A stretch of DNA of 64,000 nt from Paenibacillus sp. YPG26 (GTDB lineage Bacteria > Bacillota > Bacilli > Paenibacillales > Paenibacillaceae). Below the pieces are notes generated by a model that had not been told where the DNA came from, did no database searches, and saw nothing but the letters and a program-made list of their open reading frames with translations. How positions within the stretch are numbered: the stretch's first letter is position 1; the number at the start of each line of letters is the position of its first letter. Shown here in pieces: positions 25,103 through 33,657 of the stretch. The stretch is taken from contig NZ_CP084530.1 of the NCBI RefSeq assembly GCF_023704175.1, positions 1,572,001-1,636,000 of the forward strand, in the 5' to 3' direction. The position numbers were made by a program, and so were the translations under genes.

Positions 25103-27091
25103 ATGGCAGAACATCCACGAGAGGACCCGGTGATTAGTAATCTATCTTCCCAAATTCCAGAACTCAGCATTCACCCGGGCGAGAGCGCCTGGCTGGAGCA
25201 GCTTGATATCACGGTACATGACTTCCCGTACATACACCCCTTGTTGCGGTCGGCATTCAGAGACTGGATCCCGGCAGTGTCCGCATTGGAAGTCGGCGGC
25301 CAGCTCTCATGGCTGCTTGCCGATTGGACAGCAGAGGTAATACACACCGAAGATAAGGCTATACTGAGTATCTGGCATGAGCGTATAAGCCAGCTGATGC
25401 GGACATGCCTGGACTCTGGCGAGACAACAGCGGTGAAGCTGTATGTAGATGCTGCGGAAGAACAACATATCATTGCAGCAGGGATTCCGGTTCGTACCAA
25501 AAGCAAAGCCGAGATATTTGCAGTACTCGGGTGTATTATTCAAGGATCGGCTGAAGAGATCGCCTTTGGCGAGCGGATTCTGGGTATGGCGCAGCAGCAT
25601 TTCACGTCTTGCTTCTACCGCAGGTTCGAGAATACGTTCTTCAAAGATATGATCGCGATACAAGAACAGGCCAAACGTGAAGCTCAAAGAAGATCATTCC
25701 TGGTTGATGTAGTACAGAGGCTTCATGACAAGATTGATGTGGATGCGGTGCTGCATGAAGTGCTGGACAGCATTGTCAGGGTATACCCGAATGTCCACTT
25801 GGAGATCTTGATGTCCCAGGACCATCAAGGCTCTAATTCCAGGGTGAAGCTGCTGCAGTTGCAAGCGGATACAGATCCGTTATGTGTCCAGGCTTTTATG
25901 GAAGGGAAGCTGCTTCGTAACAGCTTTCGGGCAGAGAATGGACAGCAGCAGTTAGAGATCGCTGTTCCATTAAGCGGTAAGCAGGGAGTATATGGGGTGT
26001 TTCATTTGTTCATTCCGTATGAACATTTCGAGGAAGCCGATATCCAGTTGGTGGAAATGCTGGCCGATACGGCTGGAACAGCATTTGAGAACGCGAAGCT
26101 GTATGAACAGTCTAACCAGCTTATTCATGAGCTGAGGTTAATTAATGAATTGACCCAGCGGTTAAGTCAGAGCTTGCAGCTCAAAGAGATATTTAAGTTT
26201 GCAACCGATGAGCTATTGCATATATTTGGTGCCGAATACTGCTGTATTTCCCAACTTGATAAGGATAAGGACTTTTTTGAGATGGTCTCTACTAACGTCA
26301 CTTTCTTGTCAAAAGAGATTTTTCCCAGAGACTGCGGTGTATGCGGCTTGGTCTATGCCACGAAGGAACCCATCATCCTATCGGATTATCACAGTTATGG
26401 AAGGGTATACTCCAGGCTGATGGAGGAGACAGGGTCTAGCTCCTTGATCGGAGTTCCCTTAATGATCCGGGGGGAAGTCAGCGGGACAATCCTGCTTACG
26501 CATACCCGCTCTAATTACTTCTCTTATGAGAATTATAAGCTGCTTCAGGTGCTGTCCACACATATCGGACTGGCGGTTGCGAACGCTTCCCTGCATGCAG
26601 AAGTTCGGCGGATGGCTAATAGGGATATGCTGACAGGATTGTTCGCCCGTCATTATCTGGATGACAAGCTGCTGGAATTCCAGCGCAGGGATGCGAAGGG
26701 CTCCCTTATTGTGGTGGACATAGATAAATTTAAGCAGGTTAATGATACCTATGGCCATCAGATTGGCGACACTATTCTAAAGCAGGTCTGCAATATCATT
26801 CAGTCCACCGTGCGCAAGATCGATGTCTGCGCACGGTGGGGAGGCGAGGAATTAGCGGTATATTTGCCTGGCATGGAGCTGGAGGAAGGTTATCAGCTTG
26901 CCGAGAATATACGCGAACGAGTGGCGGTTGAGACGACACCACCGGTTACGGTATCCTGCGGAGTATCCCACTGGAGCCGCAAAGATGAGAAGATTAGCGT
27001 AGAGTCACTTTTTTACCGGGCTGATATGGCACTATACCGTTCTAAGAACAACGGCCGTAACCAGACCCAAGTTGGCAGGGATAACCAATAA
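25103..27091 (+). CDS. GAF-GAF-GGDEF protein, probable diguanylate cyclase
   Basis: This 662-aa cytoplasmic protein has an N-terminal 170-residue region of unknown type, then two GAF-like sensory segments (about residues 195-335 and 345-500), then a C-terminal GGDEF domain. That domain has DMLTGLFARHYLDD, VVDIDKFKQVNDTYGH and the active site RWGGEELAVYLPG. GGEEL is a catalytically competent variant. RKID lies exactly five residues before it, matching the c-di-GMP inhibitory I-site. It should make c-di-GMP from GTP under control of the GAF ligands. ATG 25103 follows AGAAGGAG. A large inverted repeat lies upstream. Confidence 0.9.
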   Translation: MAEHPREDPVISNLSSQIPELSIHPGESAWLEQLDITVHDFPYIHPLLRSAFRDWIPAVSALEVGGQLSWLLADWTAEVIHTEDKAILSIWHERISQLMRTCLDSGETTAVKLYVDAAEEQHIIAAGIPVRTKSKAEIFAVLGCIIQGSAEEIAFGERILGMAQQHFTSCFYRRFENTFFKDMIAIQEQAKREAQRRSFLVDVVQRLHDKIDVDAVLHEVLDSIVRVYPNVHLEILMSQDHQGSNSRVKLLQLQADTDPLCVQAFMEGKLLRNSFRAENGQQQLEIAVPLSGKQGVYGVFHLFIPYEHFEEADIQLVEMLADTAGTAFENAKLYEQSNQLIHELRLINELTQRLSQSLQLKEIFKFATDELLHIFGAEYCCISQLDKDKDFFEMVSTNVTFLSKEIFPRDCGVCGLVYATKEPIILSDYHSYGRVYSRLMEETGSSSLIGVPLMIRGEVSGTILLTHTRSNYFSYENYKLLQVLSTHIGLAVANASLHAEVRRMANRDMLTGLFARHYLDDKLLEFQRRDAKGSLIVVDIDKFKQVNDTYGHQIGDTILKQVCNIIQSTVRKIDVCARWGGEELAVYLPGMELEEGYQLAENIRERVAVETTPPVTVSCGVSHWSRKDEKISVESLFYRADMALYRSKNNGRNQTQVGRDNQ

Positions 27092-27098
27092 GTCTGAA

Positions 27099-27126
27099 AG
27101 GGCACCTAAGGGTGCTCTTTTATTTT
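27099..27126 (+). terminator. Rho-independent terminator after the GGDEF gene
   Basis: AGGGCACC, TAAG loop and GGTGCTCT, followed by TTTATTTT. Confidence 0.85.
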
Positions 27127-27212
27127 GTCCGCAGATTCATCTGTATAAGTTGTTCCTTGTAGGAGAAATTAGGAGTAGCATTTATATTGTTCATGGATGG
27201 AAGGTGTGGGGG

Positions 27213-28043
27213 ATGACCAAGCGAGCTATTGTAGGCAGGGCTGTAGTGATCATAATCATGGTAATGCTGATTGCATCATGTTCAAAGCCGAGGACGGCGC
27301 AGGATTGGTTCGACTTGACCTGGGCTGGACTGGCTGGAAGTGACACGCTCAGCTTCAAGGGTAACACCGTGCTGTTGCGAGCCAACCGGCCTCAGCCTGA
27401 GGGCAGTCTGGCATTCTCGGGAGAGCTGCGGAACCACCAGGTTCTGACGCTAATCGCAGACTCTCCTGTGAATCAGGAGAACTCCGGCTTGAAAGAGGCA
27501 GCTTCCAAAGGAAAAAGCCCTCTAACCACATTTCAACTGAATGGCAGAAAGTGGGCGGCTCTGGATCAGTCTCAGGGAGACCGTATACCTCATCCTCTTG
27601 CCCGGGTTAACCCTTTGGCACAGCTTGAAGAGATCCATAATACCAAATCCAAATCCCTCAGACTTGAGAGCGGTGCTGCAAGAGGAACAAAGGTACTACG
27701 GATCGAGCTTGCTCCAGAGGAAGCTAAGGCGCTGCTCCGCAGACAGCTTGGTGAAGAAATGGAGCTTGTCCTTGCGAACTGGAAGCGGGATAGCCAGCTG
27801 CTGCAATTGACTATCCCCGAGCGGGAAGCCCTGAACCGGGAAGTTCTGAAATTGTGGAGTCAGGGTAACGGCCAATTGTCAGATAAGTTGGATCAGGCAG
27901 AAGTTAGGGCGGTGTACCATTTGACTATAGATACAAAATCGGGTCTGCCAAGGCGGCTTACCTCCAATAACAAGATCACCTTTCCCGGAGACTCGAATTT
28001 AAATAAACCTGAGATCCTGGTTACTGACTGCAGCTTCAGATGA
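27213..28043 (+). CDS. Probable lipoprotein, unknown function
   Basis: This 276-aa exported protein starts at ATG 27213 (MTKRAIVGRAV), giving a basic N-terminus and a hydrophobic helix that ends in a lipobox, LIASC, near residue 24. It is therefore likely lipid-anchored on the outer face of the membrane. The frame continues open upstream into the GGDEF gene, but that stretch has no start with a site and would hide the signal peptide. The mature part is hydrophilic with no recognised enzymatic motif; it includes LRIELAPEEAKALLR and ends LVTDCSFR. A general LolA/LppX-like fold is possible but unsupported. Neighbours give no clue. Confidence 0.75.
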   Translation: MTKRAIVGRAVVIIIMVMLIASCSKPRTAQDWFDLTWAGLAGSDTLSFKGNTVLLRANRPQPEGSLAFSGELRNHQVLTLIADSPVNQENSGLKEAASKGKSPLTTFQLNGRKWAALDQSQGDRIPHPLARVNPLAQLEEIHNTKSKSLRLESGAARGTKVLRIELAPEEAKALLRRQLGEEMELVLANWKRDSQLLQLTIPEREALNREVLKLWSQGNGQLSDKLDQAEVRAVYHLTIDTKSGLPRRLTSNNKITFPGDSNLNKPEILVTDCSFR

Positions 28044-28130
28044 ACAGGAGTTCCTTAGCAATCATCTAAATGCTACAATAGACAGGAATCAACCATTGTT
28101 AAATTAATGCAGCTAAGAGGAGGAACAAGA

Positions 28131-29246
28131 ATGCGTGATCCAAGAATCGGGCAGCTGGCCAAGAACTTGGTGGAATACTCTGTTAACGTTCAGCCAGGGG
28201 AGAATGTGCTTGTTGAAATGATAGGTACAGAGCGGGATTTGTTGAATGCAATTGTTGAAGAAGTAGGCGAAAAGGGTGGAAACGCATTTGTGCAGCTCAC
28301 GGACAGAACCGTGCAGCGGGCCATGCTTAAATATGGGAACAAGCAGCAGATCCAGACATGGGCCGAGATCGATCTGAACCGAATGAAGCAAATGCAGTGT
28401 TATATCGGAATCCGGGCGGGGGAGAATGTCAACGATCTGGCTGATGTACCTGAAGAAAAGATGAATTTATATAATTCGTTATACTCTCATCCTGTACATA
28501 GTGAACAGCGCGTCAAGCACACCAAATGGGTCGTACTGCGCTATCCTAATGCAAGTATGGCCCAGCTGGCCAATACCAGTACGGAAGCTTTCGAGGACTT
28601 CTACTTCGCGGTATGCAATCTGGATTATGCCAAGATGGATCGTGCTCAGGATGCTCTGGCTGCACTTATGAACCGGACGGATAAGGTGCGGATTGTAGCG
28701 GAAGGGACGGATCTTAACTTCTCGATCAAGGGCATTGGAGCCATTAAATGTTCAGGACAGAACAACATCCCCGACGGAGAGGTCTATACAGCACCTGTTC
28801 GTGACTCGGTCAATGGCACAATTAGTTTTAATACAGCCAGTCTGTACAACGGGGTAACATTCGAGAATATCAAGTTCCGTTTCGAGAATGGGAAAATCGT
28901 TGAAGCCTCTAGCAATGATACGGCTCGGATTAACGCCATTCTTGATGCGGATGAAGGCGCCCGTTATATCGGCGAATTCGCGATCGGTTTCAACCCTTAT
29001 ATCCTTCATCCGATGAAGGATACACTTTTTGATGAGAAGATTGCGGGCAGCTTCCACTTCACTCCCGGGCAGGCCTATGAGGTAGCGGATAACGGGAACC
29101 GGTCTTCCATTCACTGGGATCTTGTACAGATCCAGCGTCCGGATTATGGGGGCGGAGAAATTTATTTTGACGGACAACTGATACGCAAGGATGGACTGTT
29201 CGTTATTCCCGAACTTGAGGCATTAAATCCGGAGAACTTGAAATAG
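28131..29246 (+). CDS. Aminopeptidase, M29 (thermophilic metalloprotease) family
   Basis: This 371-aa cytosolic peptidase resembles AmpS/PepS/aminopeptidase T. The family metal ligands are expected in the C-terminal half, where GEFAIGFNPYI, SSIHWDLVQIQRPDYGGGEIYFDGQLI and surrounding Glu, His and Asp residues are present; RDPRIGQLAKNLVEYSV marks the N-terminus. M29 enzymes use two divalent metals (Co, Zn or Mn) and remove N-terminal residues from peptides. ATG 28131 follows AGAGGAGGAA. It may be followed by the HPr-like gene after 79 bases, which has its own site. Confidence 0.9.
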   Translation: MRDPRIGQLAKNLVEYSVNVQPGENVLVEMIGTERDLLNAIVEEVGEKGGNAFVQLTDRTVQRAMLKYGNKQQIQTWAEIDLNRMKQMQCYIGIRAGENVNDLADVPEEKMNLYNSLYSHPVHSEQRVKHTKWVVLRYPNASMAQLANTSTEAFEDFYFAVCNLDYAKMDRAQDALAALMNRTDKVRIVAEGTDLNFSIKGIGAIKCSGQNNIPDGEVYTAPVRDSVNGTISFNTASLYNGVTFENIKFRFENGKIVEASSNDTARINAILDADEGARYIGEFAIGFNPYILHPMKDTLFDEKIAGSFHFTPGQAYEVADNGNRSSIHWDLVQIQRPDYGGGEIYFDGQLIRKDGLFVIPELEALNPENLK

Positions 29247-29325
29247 GAGATTTATCCTTGATTGGTAAGCGGATTCAAGGTATCATGAACATATATTAAT
29301 ATAAATAGAAAACGGAGGATATTCC

Positions 29326-29571
29326 ATGGCGAACAACAATGCAGCGGTTGTAGAAATTGCACAAACAGCAGGAAGATTCACTTCTTCAATCGTGCTTCAA
29401 GCGGAGAACAAGTATATTGATGTTAAGAGTATTCTAGGTCTGTTCACCACTTTGGTCAGCTCGGAAAGCTACGAGCTTCATGTTCATGGACCGGATGCGG
29501 TAGAAGCTAAAGCAGCAGTATCTGAAGCTTTCGCAAAGCATGGTCTAAATGTTCGTGTAGTCGAAGAATAG
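29326..29571 (+). CDS. HPr-like protein lacking the phosphorylatable histidine
   Basis: This 81-aa protein aligns with HPr/Crh from the first helix onward: IAQTAGRFTSSIVLQ matches the Crh segment around ANRFTS, and DVKSILGLFTTL matches the Ser46 region (KSIMGLMSL). By this alignment Ser46 is kept, as in the HPr kinase target. The first beta strand and the GIHARPA active-site loop are absent, replaced by ANNNAAVV. The start is firm: CGGAGGA sits 6 bases before ATG 29326 and an in-frame stop lies 22 bases upstream. It cannot relay PTS phosphate, so a regulatory role like Crh is plausible but unproven. A terminator follows. Confidence 0.85.
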   Translation: MANNNAAVVEIAQTAGRFTSSIVLQAENKYIDVKSILGLFTTLVSSESYELHVHGPDAVEAKAAVSEAFAKHGLNVRVVEE

Positions 29572-29584
29572 GCTAGCACCGCAG

Positions 29585-29615
29585 CACTCCTGCCTGATGG
29601 CAGGGGTGTTTTTTT
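29585..29615 (+). terminator. Rho-independent terminator after the HPr-like gene
   Basis: CACTCCTGCC, TGAT loop and GGCAGGGGTG, followed by seven T residues. Confidence 0.9.
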
Positions 29616-29759
29616 GTCCGGCGAGGAATCGGTTCTCCGCATGGCTGGCATTATTTTGCGAGGTTCTTGTATTGGTGTTCATTTTCGTCTAATATTAGGT
29701 TAAAGTAAATATAATCGTATGGTTAGACTGAAGATTTTGTACACGGGGGGGAAGATTGC

Positions 29760-30047
29760 ATGACTTCATCTGATTTGCAGGAACAGTTGAATTTGAAAGC
29801 GCTGAGTCTTTTGCAAGAAGACGCAGATAAAATAGAGAAGCTAATTGAAGTGCAGATGGAGAATCTGGCAACACGTTATTGCCCTCTATATGAGGAAGTG
29901 CTTGATACCCAGATGTTCGGATTCTCGAAAGAGGTTGATTTTGCTGTGCGTGCAGGACTGGTTAATCCTCTGGTAGGCAAGCAGATCTTAAGCAAGCTAG
30001 AGCGCAATCTGGCCGTTCTCTATGAGGCCCTGAATACCAAAGAGTAG
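29760..30047 (+). CDS. ylaN: YlaN family protein (UPF0358, DUF1507)
   Basis: This 95-aa helical protein matches YlaN along its full length: [19 protein letters not shown], the central [27 protein letters not shown], and a C-terminal [13 protein letters not shown] helix. YlaN is important for growth under iron limitation in B. subtilis and Staphylococcus and has been linked to Fur and iron binding. RBS GGGGGGAAGA precedes ATG 29760. In Bacillus ylaN neighbours ftsW; here ftsW is 2 kb away beyond a Ca2+/H+ antiporter and an Asp23 gene, a partly kept order. A bidirectional terminator follows. Confidence 0.92.
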   Translation: MTSSDLQEQLNLKALSLLQEDADKIEKLIEVQMENLATRYCPLYEEVLDTQMFGFSKEVDFAVRAGLVNPLVGKQILSKLERNLAVLYEALNTKE

Positions 30048-30078
30048 CCTGTCGCAGGATGGGCATACATAGAAATAT

Positions 30079-30127
30079 ACAAATAAAGCGTATGATCCGG
30101 ATCCAACCGGACATACGCTTTATTTGT
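30079..30127. terminator. Bidirectional terminator between ylaN and the antiporter gene
   Basis: ACAAATAAAGCGTATG and CATACGCTTTATTTGT are perfect 16-base inverted arms with an inner TCCGG/CCGGA. They end both convergent genes. Confidence 0.9.
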
Positions 30128-30147
30128 GTTATTACACCCAAAGTTCT

Positions 30148-31218
30148 CTAGATCAGGTAGAAGGATACACCGAGAATGGTGTATACCGCAAGCAGGAGAA
30201 GCCCCTCGTACCAGTTCGTGGCCCCGTCCTGGGTAATAGATTTGGCAATAAATACGGATACGCCGATGGCCGCAAGCTCAATGACCGTGAACACGATATC
30301 CATGGGCCGTCCCAGCATATGGCTGACAAAGATCAGAACTGGTGCGACGAAGAGAGCGATCTGCAAGCTGCTGCCCACTGCAATCTCTACCGCAGCTCCC
30401 ATCTTGTTCTTCATAGCCAGCATAATCGCGGCACTGTGTTCAGCTGCGTTGCCGACAATAGCGACTACAAACGCACCGACAAAGATTTCGCTAAGACCGA
30501 ATTTGGTCGTAAACGTATCCAGCGTATGTACCAGCCACTCACTGACAAAAGCTACCATGACCGTAGCAAGAATCAGATACAGTATCGACTTGCCTTTGGA
30601 CCACGCTGGAGGATGCTCATGTGCCAGCTGTTCATCGTTGGTCTCGGTTACATCGCTCAAATACTTCTTATGTGTAATCATGGAGAAGACAAGCCACAGC
30701 AGGTAAGCCACAATAAGAATTCCTGCCACAACAAGGCTGAACACGTTCTTGTCTTCGGTATGTACGGCATGTGTGTTCAGGAAGATCGCAGGCACGAACA
30801 ACGCGATAATTCCCAAGATCATTAGTGAACCGTTGAGCCCGGCAAGGGTGACATTGAAATTCTGAATCTTGTACTTCAAACCGCCGGCAAAAAGACTAAG
30901 CCCCAGCACGAGCAGAAGGTTGCCGATGATAGAACCCGTGATACTTGCTTTAACGATCTCAAATTGACCATTGCTGACAAGCAGGATTCCGATAATCAGC
31001 TCGGCAGCATTACCAAAAGTCGCGTTCAGAAATCCACCGAGACGCTGACCCGCATAATGAGCGACGCTTTCTGTTGCTTTCCCCAAGAATCCGGCAACAA
31101 ATATTACCGCGATGGAGGAGATCACGAATTGCACCGTAGGATCCCAATGAGCGAAGTGACCGACCGCGCTAAGAAGGAACATTAAGATGAGCATACTTGG
31201 AAACCAAATCTTTTTCAA
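30148..31218 (-). CDS. Ca2+/H+ antiporter (CaCA superfamily, YfkE/ChaA-like)
   Basis: This 356-aa membrane protein has about eleven hydrophobic helices in two homologous halves. Each half has an acidic exchanger repeat: [15 protein letters not shown] in the first and [17 protein letters not shown] in the second, the CAX c-1 and c-2 signatures with the ion-binding Glu. It exchanges cytosolic Ca2+ for H+. The start is set at TTG 31218 because GAGGTG lies 7 bases upstream of it; a longer reading from TTG 31233 would swallow that site. It is convergent with ylaN and divergent from the Asp23 gene. Confidence 0.9.
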   Translation of the reverse strand: MKKIWFPSMLILMFLLSAVGHFAHWDPTVQFVISSIAVIFVAGFLGKATESVAHYAGQRLGGFLNATFGNAAELIIGILLVSNGQFEIVKASITGSIIGNLLLVLGLSLFAGGLKYKIQNFNVTLAGLNGSLMILGIIALFVPAIFLNTHAVHTEDKNVFSLVVAGILIVAYLLWLVFSMITHKKYLSDVTETNDEQLAHEHPPAWSKGKSILYLILATVMVAFVSEWLVHTLDTFTTKFGLSEIFVGAFVVAIVGNAAEHSAAIMLAMKNKMGAAVEIAVGSSLQIALFVAPVLIFVSHMLGRPMDIVFTVIELAAIGVSVFIAKSITQDGATNWYEGLLLLAVYTILGVSFYLI

Positions 31219-31436
31219 AAAACGACACCTCAACTTTTAAGTTATTTGATGTGGGCTTATAAGAGTACAAAAACAATATAACCATTATTGTACCCAATAT
31301 AAACGTAAAATGCAGGGTGTTATGCATTTGTTCAATCCGTATTATATACGGAAGTTGGAAGAATGGTCCATAGTTGCTTTCATACCCGGCACCCATTACA
31401 ATTAGAAATAATTAGATTTTTGGAGGGGGAATGACC

Positions 31437-31799
31437 ATGACCGAGCAGTTGCAGCTTGAATTAGGGACCATTCGAATCTCGGATGATGTAGTATCTAAAA
31501 TTGCGGGCATGGCTGCACTTGAGACTCCCGGTATCGCGGCAATGAGCGGCGGACTTTCTGAAGGCTGGGCGAAACGGCTTAGTGGCAAGAATGTGCAAAA
31601 GGGAGTTACTGTTGAGGTTGGCCAGCTGGAAGCCGCCATTGATCTGCGGATTATCGTGCTGTATGAGACACCGATTCATGAGGTGTGCCGCATGCTTCAG
31701 CAGAATGTACGGGTTGCCGTAGAGAGCTTAACAGGTCTGCAAGTCGTTGAAGTTAACATTAAGGTTGAGGGTGTGGCTTTCAAGGATGATGAGATGTAG
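31437..31799 (+). CDS. Asp23/Gls24 family envelope stress response protein
   Basis: This 120-aa single-domain protein of the Asp23/Gls24 (YqhY/YloU) type contains RISDDVVSKIAGMAALETPG at the start, then VEVGQLEAAIDLRIIVLYE and the C-terminal VESLTGLQVVEVNIKVEGV. Members associate with the membrane or control lipid synthesis and envelope stress. ATG 31437 has a good 8-base spacer from GGAGGGG; ATG 31431 is too close. It stands alone between a divergent antiporter gene and the convergent ftsW. The specific role of this paralog is unknown. Confidence 0.9.
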   Translation: MTEQLQLELGTIRISDDVVSKIAGMAALETPGIAAMSGGLSEGWAKRLSGKNVQKGVTVEVGQLEAAIDLRIIVLYETPIHEVCRMLQQNVRVAVESLTGLQVVEVNIKVEGVAFKDDEM

Positions 31800-31850
31800 G
31801 CGCATACGTCCTGAAGGTTAGAGGTACATAATCACTTATCGACCAACATC

Positions 31851-31895
31851 AAAAAGGCTGGCCCCCTGCAGATCTACTGCGGAGGCCAGCCTTTT
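31851..31895. terminator. Bidirectional terminator between the Asp23 gene and ftsW
   Basis: AAAAGGCTGGCC and GGCCAGCCTTTT flank a 20-base imperfect loop, with A- and T-runs outside. Confidence 0.88.
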
Positions 31896-31897
31896 GT

Positions 31898-33148
31898 CTA
31901 TCGGAAGCTTCTTCTGGCAGGTCTATCGGACACGGCCTGCTTGATGACGACAGATTTGGTGCGCTCTTGACTGACTGGCAGGCTGGATTGTCTGGATATA
32001 CTCAGCACAATGCCCATGCTTGCCATCATAACCATCAGGGAAGATCCGCCATAGCTAATAAACGGAAGTGTAACGCCTGTAATCGGAATCGTATTCGTAA
32101 CACCGCCAATATTGATAAAAGCCTGAATCGCGATAAGTCCCATGATCCCTACACCAACCAAGGTTCCGAAATTATCCGGGCAGCGGAGAGAGACCAGAAT
32201 ACCTCGCCAGATAAAATAAATATAGAACAATAAAAAGAGCAAGGTACCGATGAATCCGAATTCTTCACCAATAACAGAGAAGATAAAGTCGTTATAAGAA
32301 TTCGGAAGGTAATGAAGCTTCTGGACGCTCTGACCAAATCCTGTGCCAGTCACTCCGCCATGGCCGATGGCAATCAGAGAGTGGACAAGGTTGTAGGATA
32401 CATCCTGAGGGTCCTTCAAAGGATCCAGGTAAGCTTCGAAACGGCCAATTTTGTAACTCTGTGTCTGCGTACCTGCGTCATCGCCCGGACTAATCTTGTC
32501 GAGCAGGAATTTGGCTCCCAGCACGATGCTTACACCAAGAATAAGAAGGGCAATAGAGCCGAGAATATGCTTCAAGTTGGCGCCTCCAGCGAATATAACC
32601 AGACCGGCCGTAGCAACAAGAATTACACAGGAGCCGAAATCCGGCTGAAGCATGATTAGTCCGCCTACAAATCCCACAATCAGCATCACCGGGATATAGC
32701 CGGTGCGCAGGTCACGGAAGCGTTCGCCTTTCTTGGAGATTAAGGCTGCCAGGTAGAGGATGATGGTGACCTTGGCCAGCTCGGAAGGCTGAACACCAAA
32801 CGAACCGATACCGAACCAGCTTCTAGCTCCGTTAATATTTTTTCCTATATAAGGAACAAGTAACAACATAATTAAGGTGACTATGAACACAGGCACAAAC
32901 AGTTTCTTGTATTTGGCATAAGGTATATTCATTGTAACTAGCATGCTCAGCAGTCCCAGCACGCCGAAGATCATTTGTTTCTTGGTGAAGTACATGGCAT
33001 CAAAATTAAAATTTTTATTGACTATTGCAATGCTGGAGCTGGAGCTGAATACCATGACTAGACCGAATCCCACCATGAGCAGGGTAAGAATGAGCAGTTG
33101 AAAGTCAGGAGTCCCTTTTCTGGTCTGGGTGGTAGTGTTATTACTCAT
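31898..33148 (-). CDS. ftsW: SEDS peptidoglycan glycosyltransferase FtsW
   Basis: This 416-aa polytopic membrane protein of the SEDS family (FtsW/RodA/SpoVE) polymerises lipid II with a partner class B PBP at the septum. Ten hydrophobic segments are seen. Family motifs include NGARSWFGIGSFGVQPSELAK, the catalytic Asp region LQPDFGS, GHGGVTGTGFG, YLPNSYNDFIFSVIGEEFGF and the C-terminal PFISYGGSS. FtsW is favoured over RodA or SpoVE by overall likeness and by nearby ylaN, but SpoVE is possible. It lies 10 bases after the YugN-like gene, so the two form an operon. RBS is weak, which suggests translational coupling. Confidence 0.88.
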   Translation of the reverse strand: MSNNTTTQTRKGTPDFQLLILTLLMVGFGLVMVFSSSSSIAIVNKNFNFDAMYFTKKQMIFGVLGLLSMLVTMNIPYAKYKKLFVPVFIVTLIMLLLVPYIGKNINGARSWFGIGSFGVQPSELAKVTIILYLAALISKKGERFRDLRTGYIPVMLIVGFVGGLIMLQPDFGSCVILVATAGLVIFAGGANLKHILGSIALLILGVSIVLGAKFLLDKISPGDDAGTQTQSYKIGRFEAYLDPLKDPQDVSYNLVHSLIAIGHGGVTGTGFGQSVQKLHYLPNSYNDFIFSVIGEEFGFIGTLLFLLFYIYFIWRGILVSLRCPDNFGTLVGVGIMGLIAIQAFINIGGVTNTIPITGVTLPFISYGGSSLMVMMASMGIVLSISRQSSLPVSQERTKSVVIKQAVSDRPARRSFR

Positions 33149-33158
33149 AGCCCGGGTC

Positions 33159-33500
33159 TCATGCCTCGAGCAGTTTCTTTAGTTCGGTCAGCTTCTGATT
33201 CGCCTTGCTCAGAACTTGGGACGGAATTGGAGACTCGTACTCAAGTCCATGAGGGAAGGTTGCGCGGCCCATGTAGACGGCCTCAATCGCGAGCACGGTA
33301 TCTGGACGCTCCAGCTTGCCCTCCAGGGCGCGGGTATTGATGCGCAGAAAGTACTCGCTGTTGTTGTCTTCTATTTTATAATCATATGTAGCGCGATAAT
33401 ATTCCCACTGCCACCGAACAAACCCTACTTTCTCGGCGGATTCATCCAGATAAGCGAGGTCACTTTTAATTCCATCCAAACCAGTGTTTTCAAAAATCAT
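33159..33500 (-). CDS. YugN-like family protein
   Basis: This 113-aa small cytoplasmic protein matches the YugN-like family: MIFENTGLDGIKSDLAYLDE, FVRWQWEYYRATYDYKIED, YFLRINTRALEGKLE and the PHGLEYESPIP motif near the end. The structure of B. subtilis YugN is known, but its function is not. ATG 33500 is chosen because AGGGAGGACA lies upstream of it; an earlier ATG at 33524 would place that site inside the gene. It precedes ftsW by 10 bases and is probably co-transcribed. Confidence 0.85.
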   Translation of the reverse strand: MIFENTGLDGIKSDLAYLDESAEKVGFVRWQWEYYRATYDYKIEDNNSEYFLRINTRALEGKLERPDTVLAIEAVYMGRATFPHGLEYESPIPSQVLSKANQKLTELKKLLEA

Positions 33501-33657
33501 TAGGTCATTGTCCTCCCTTGACATACAGTATATTCATTCATGATAGTATGTTTCCGGGAGTTGTGCAAGCACTCTCAGGGCCTTATGCAAAAGACTTTTC
33601 CGGCAGATCAGCGGTGTGTGTTACAATGATTGCAGCAGCTTAATAGCAGGTGATTGT

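Noticed and set aside
30124..30825. 233-aa plus-strand frame over the antiporter gene
   Set aside because: His/Gln-rich nonsense-like composition, antisense to a clear CAX exchanger.
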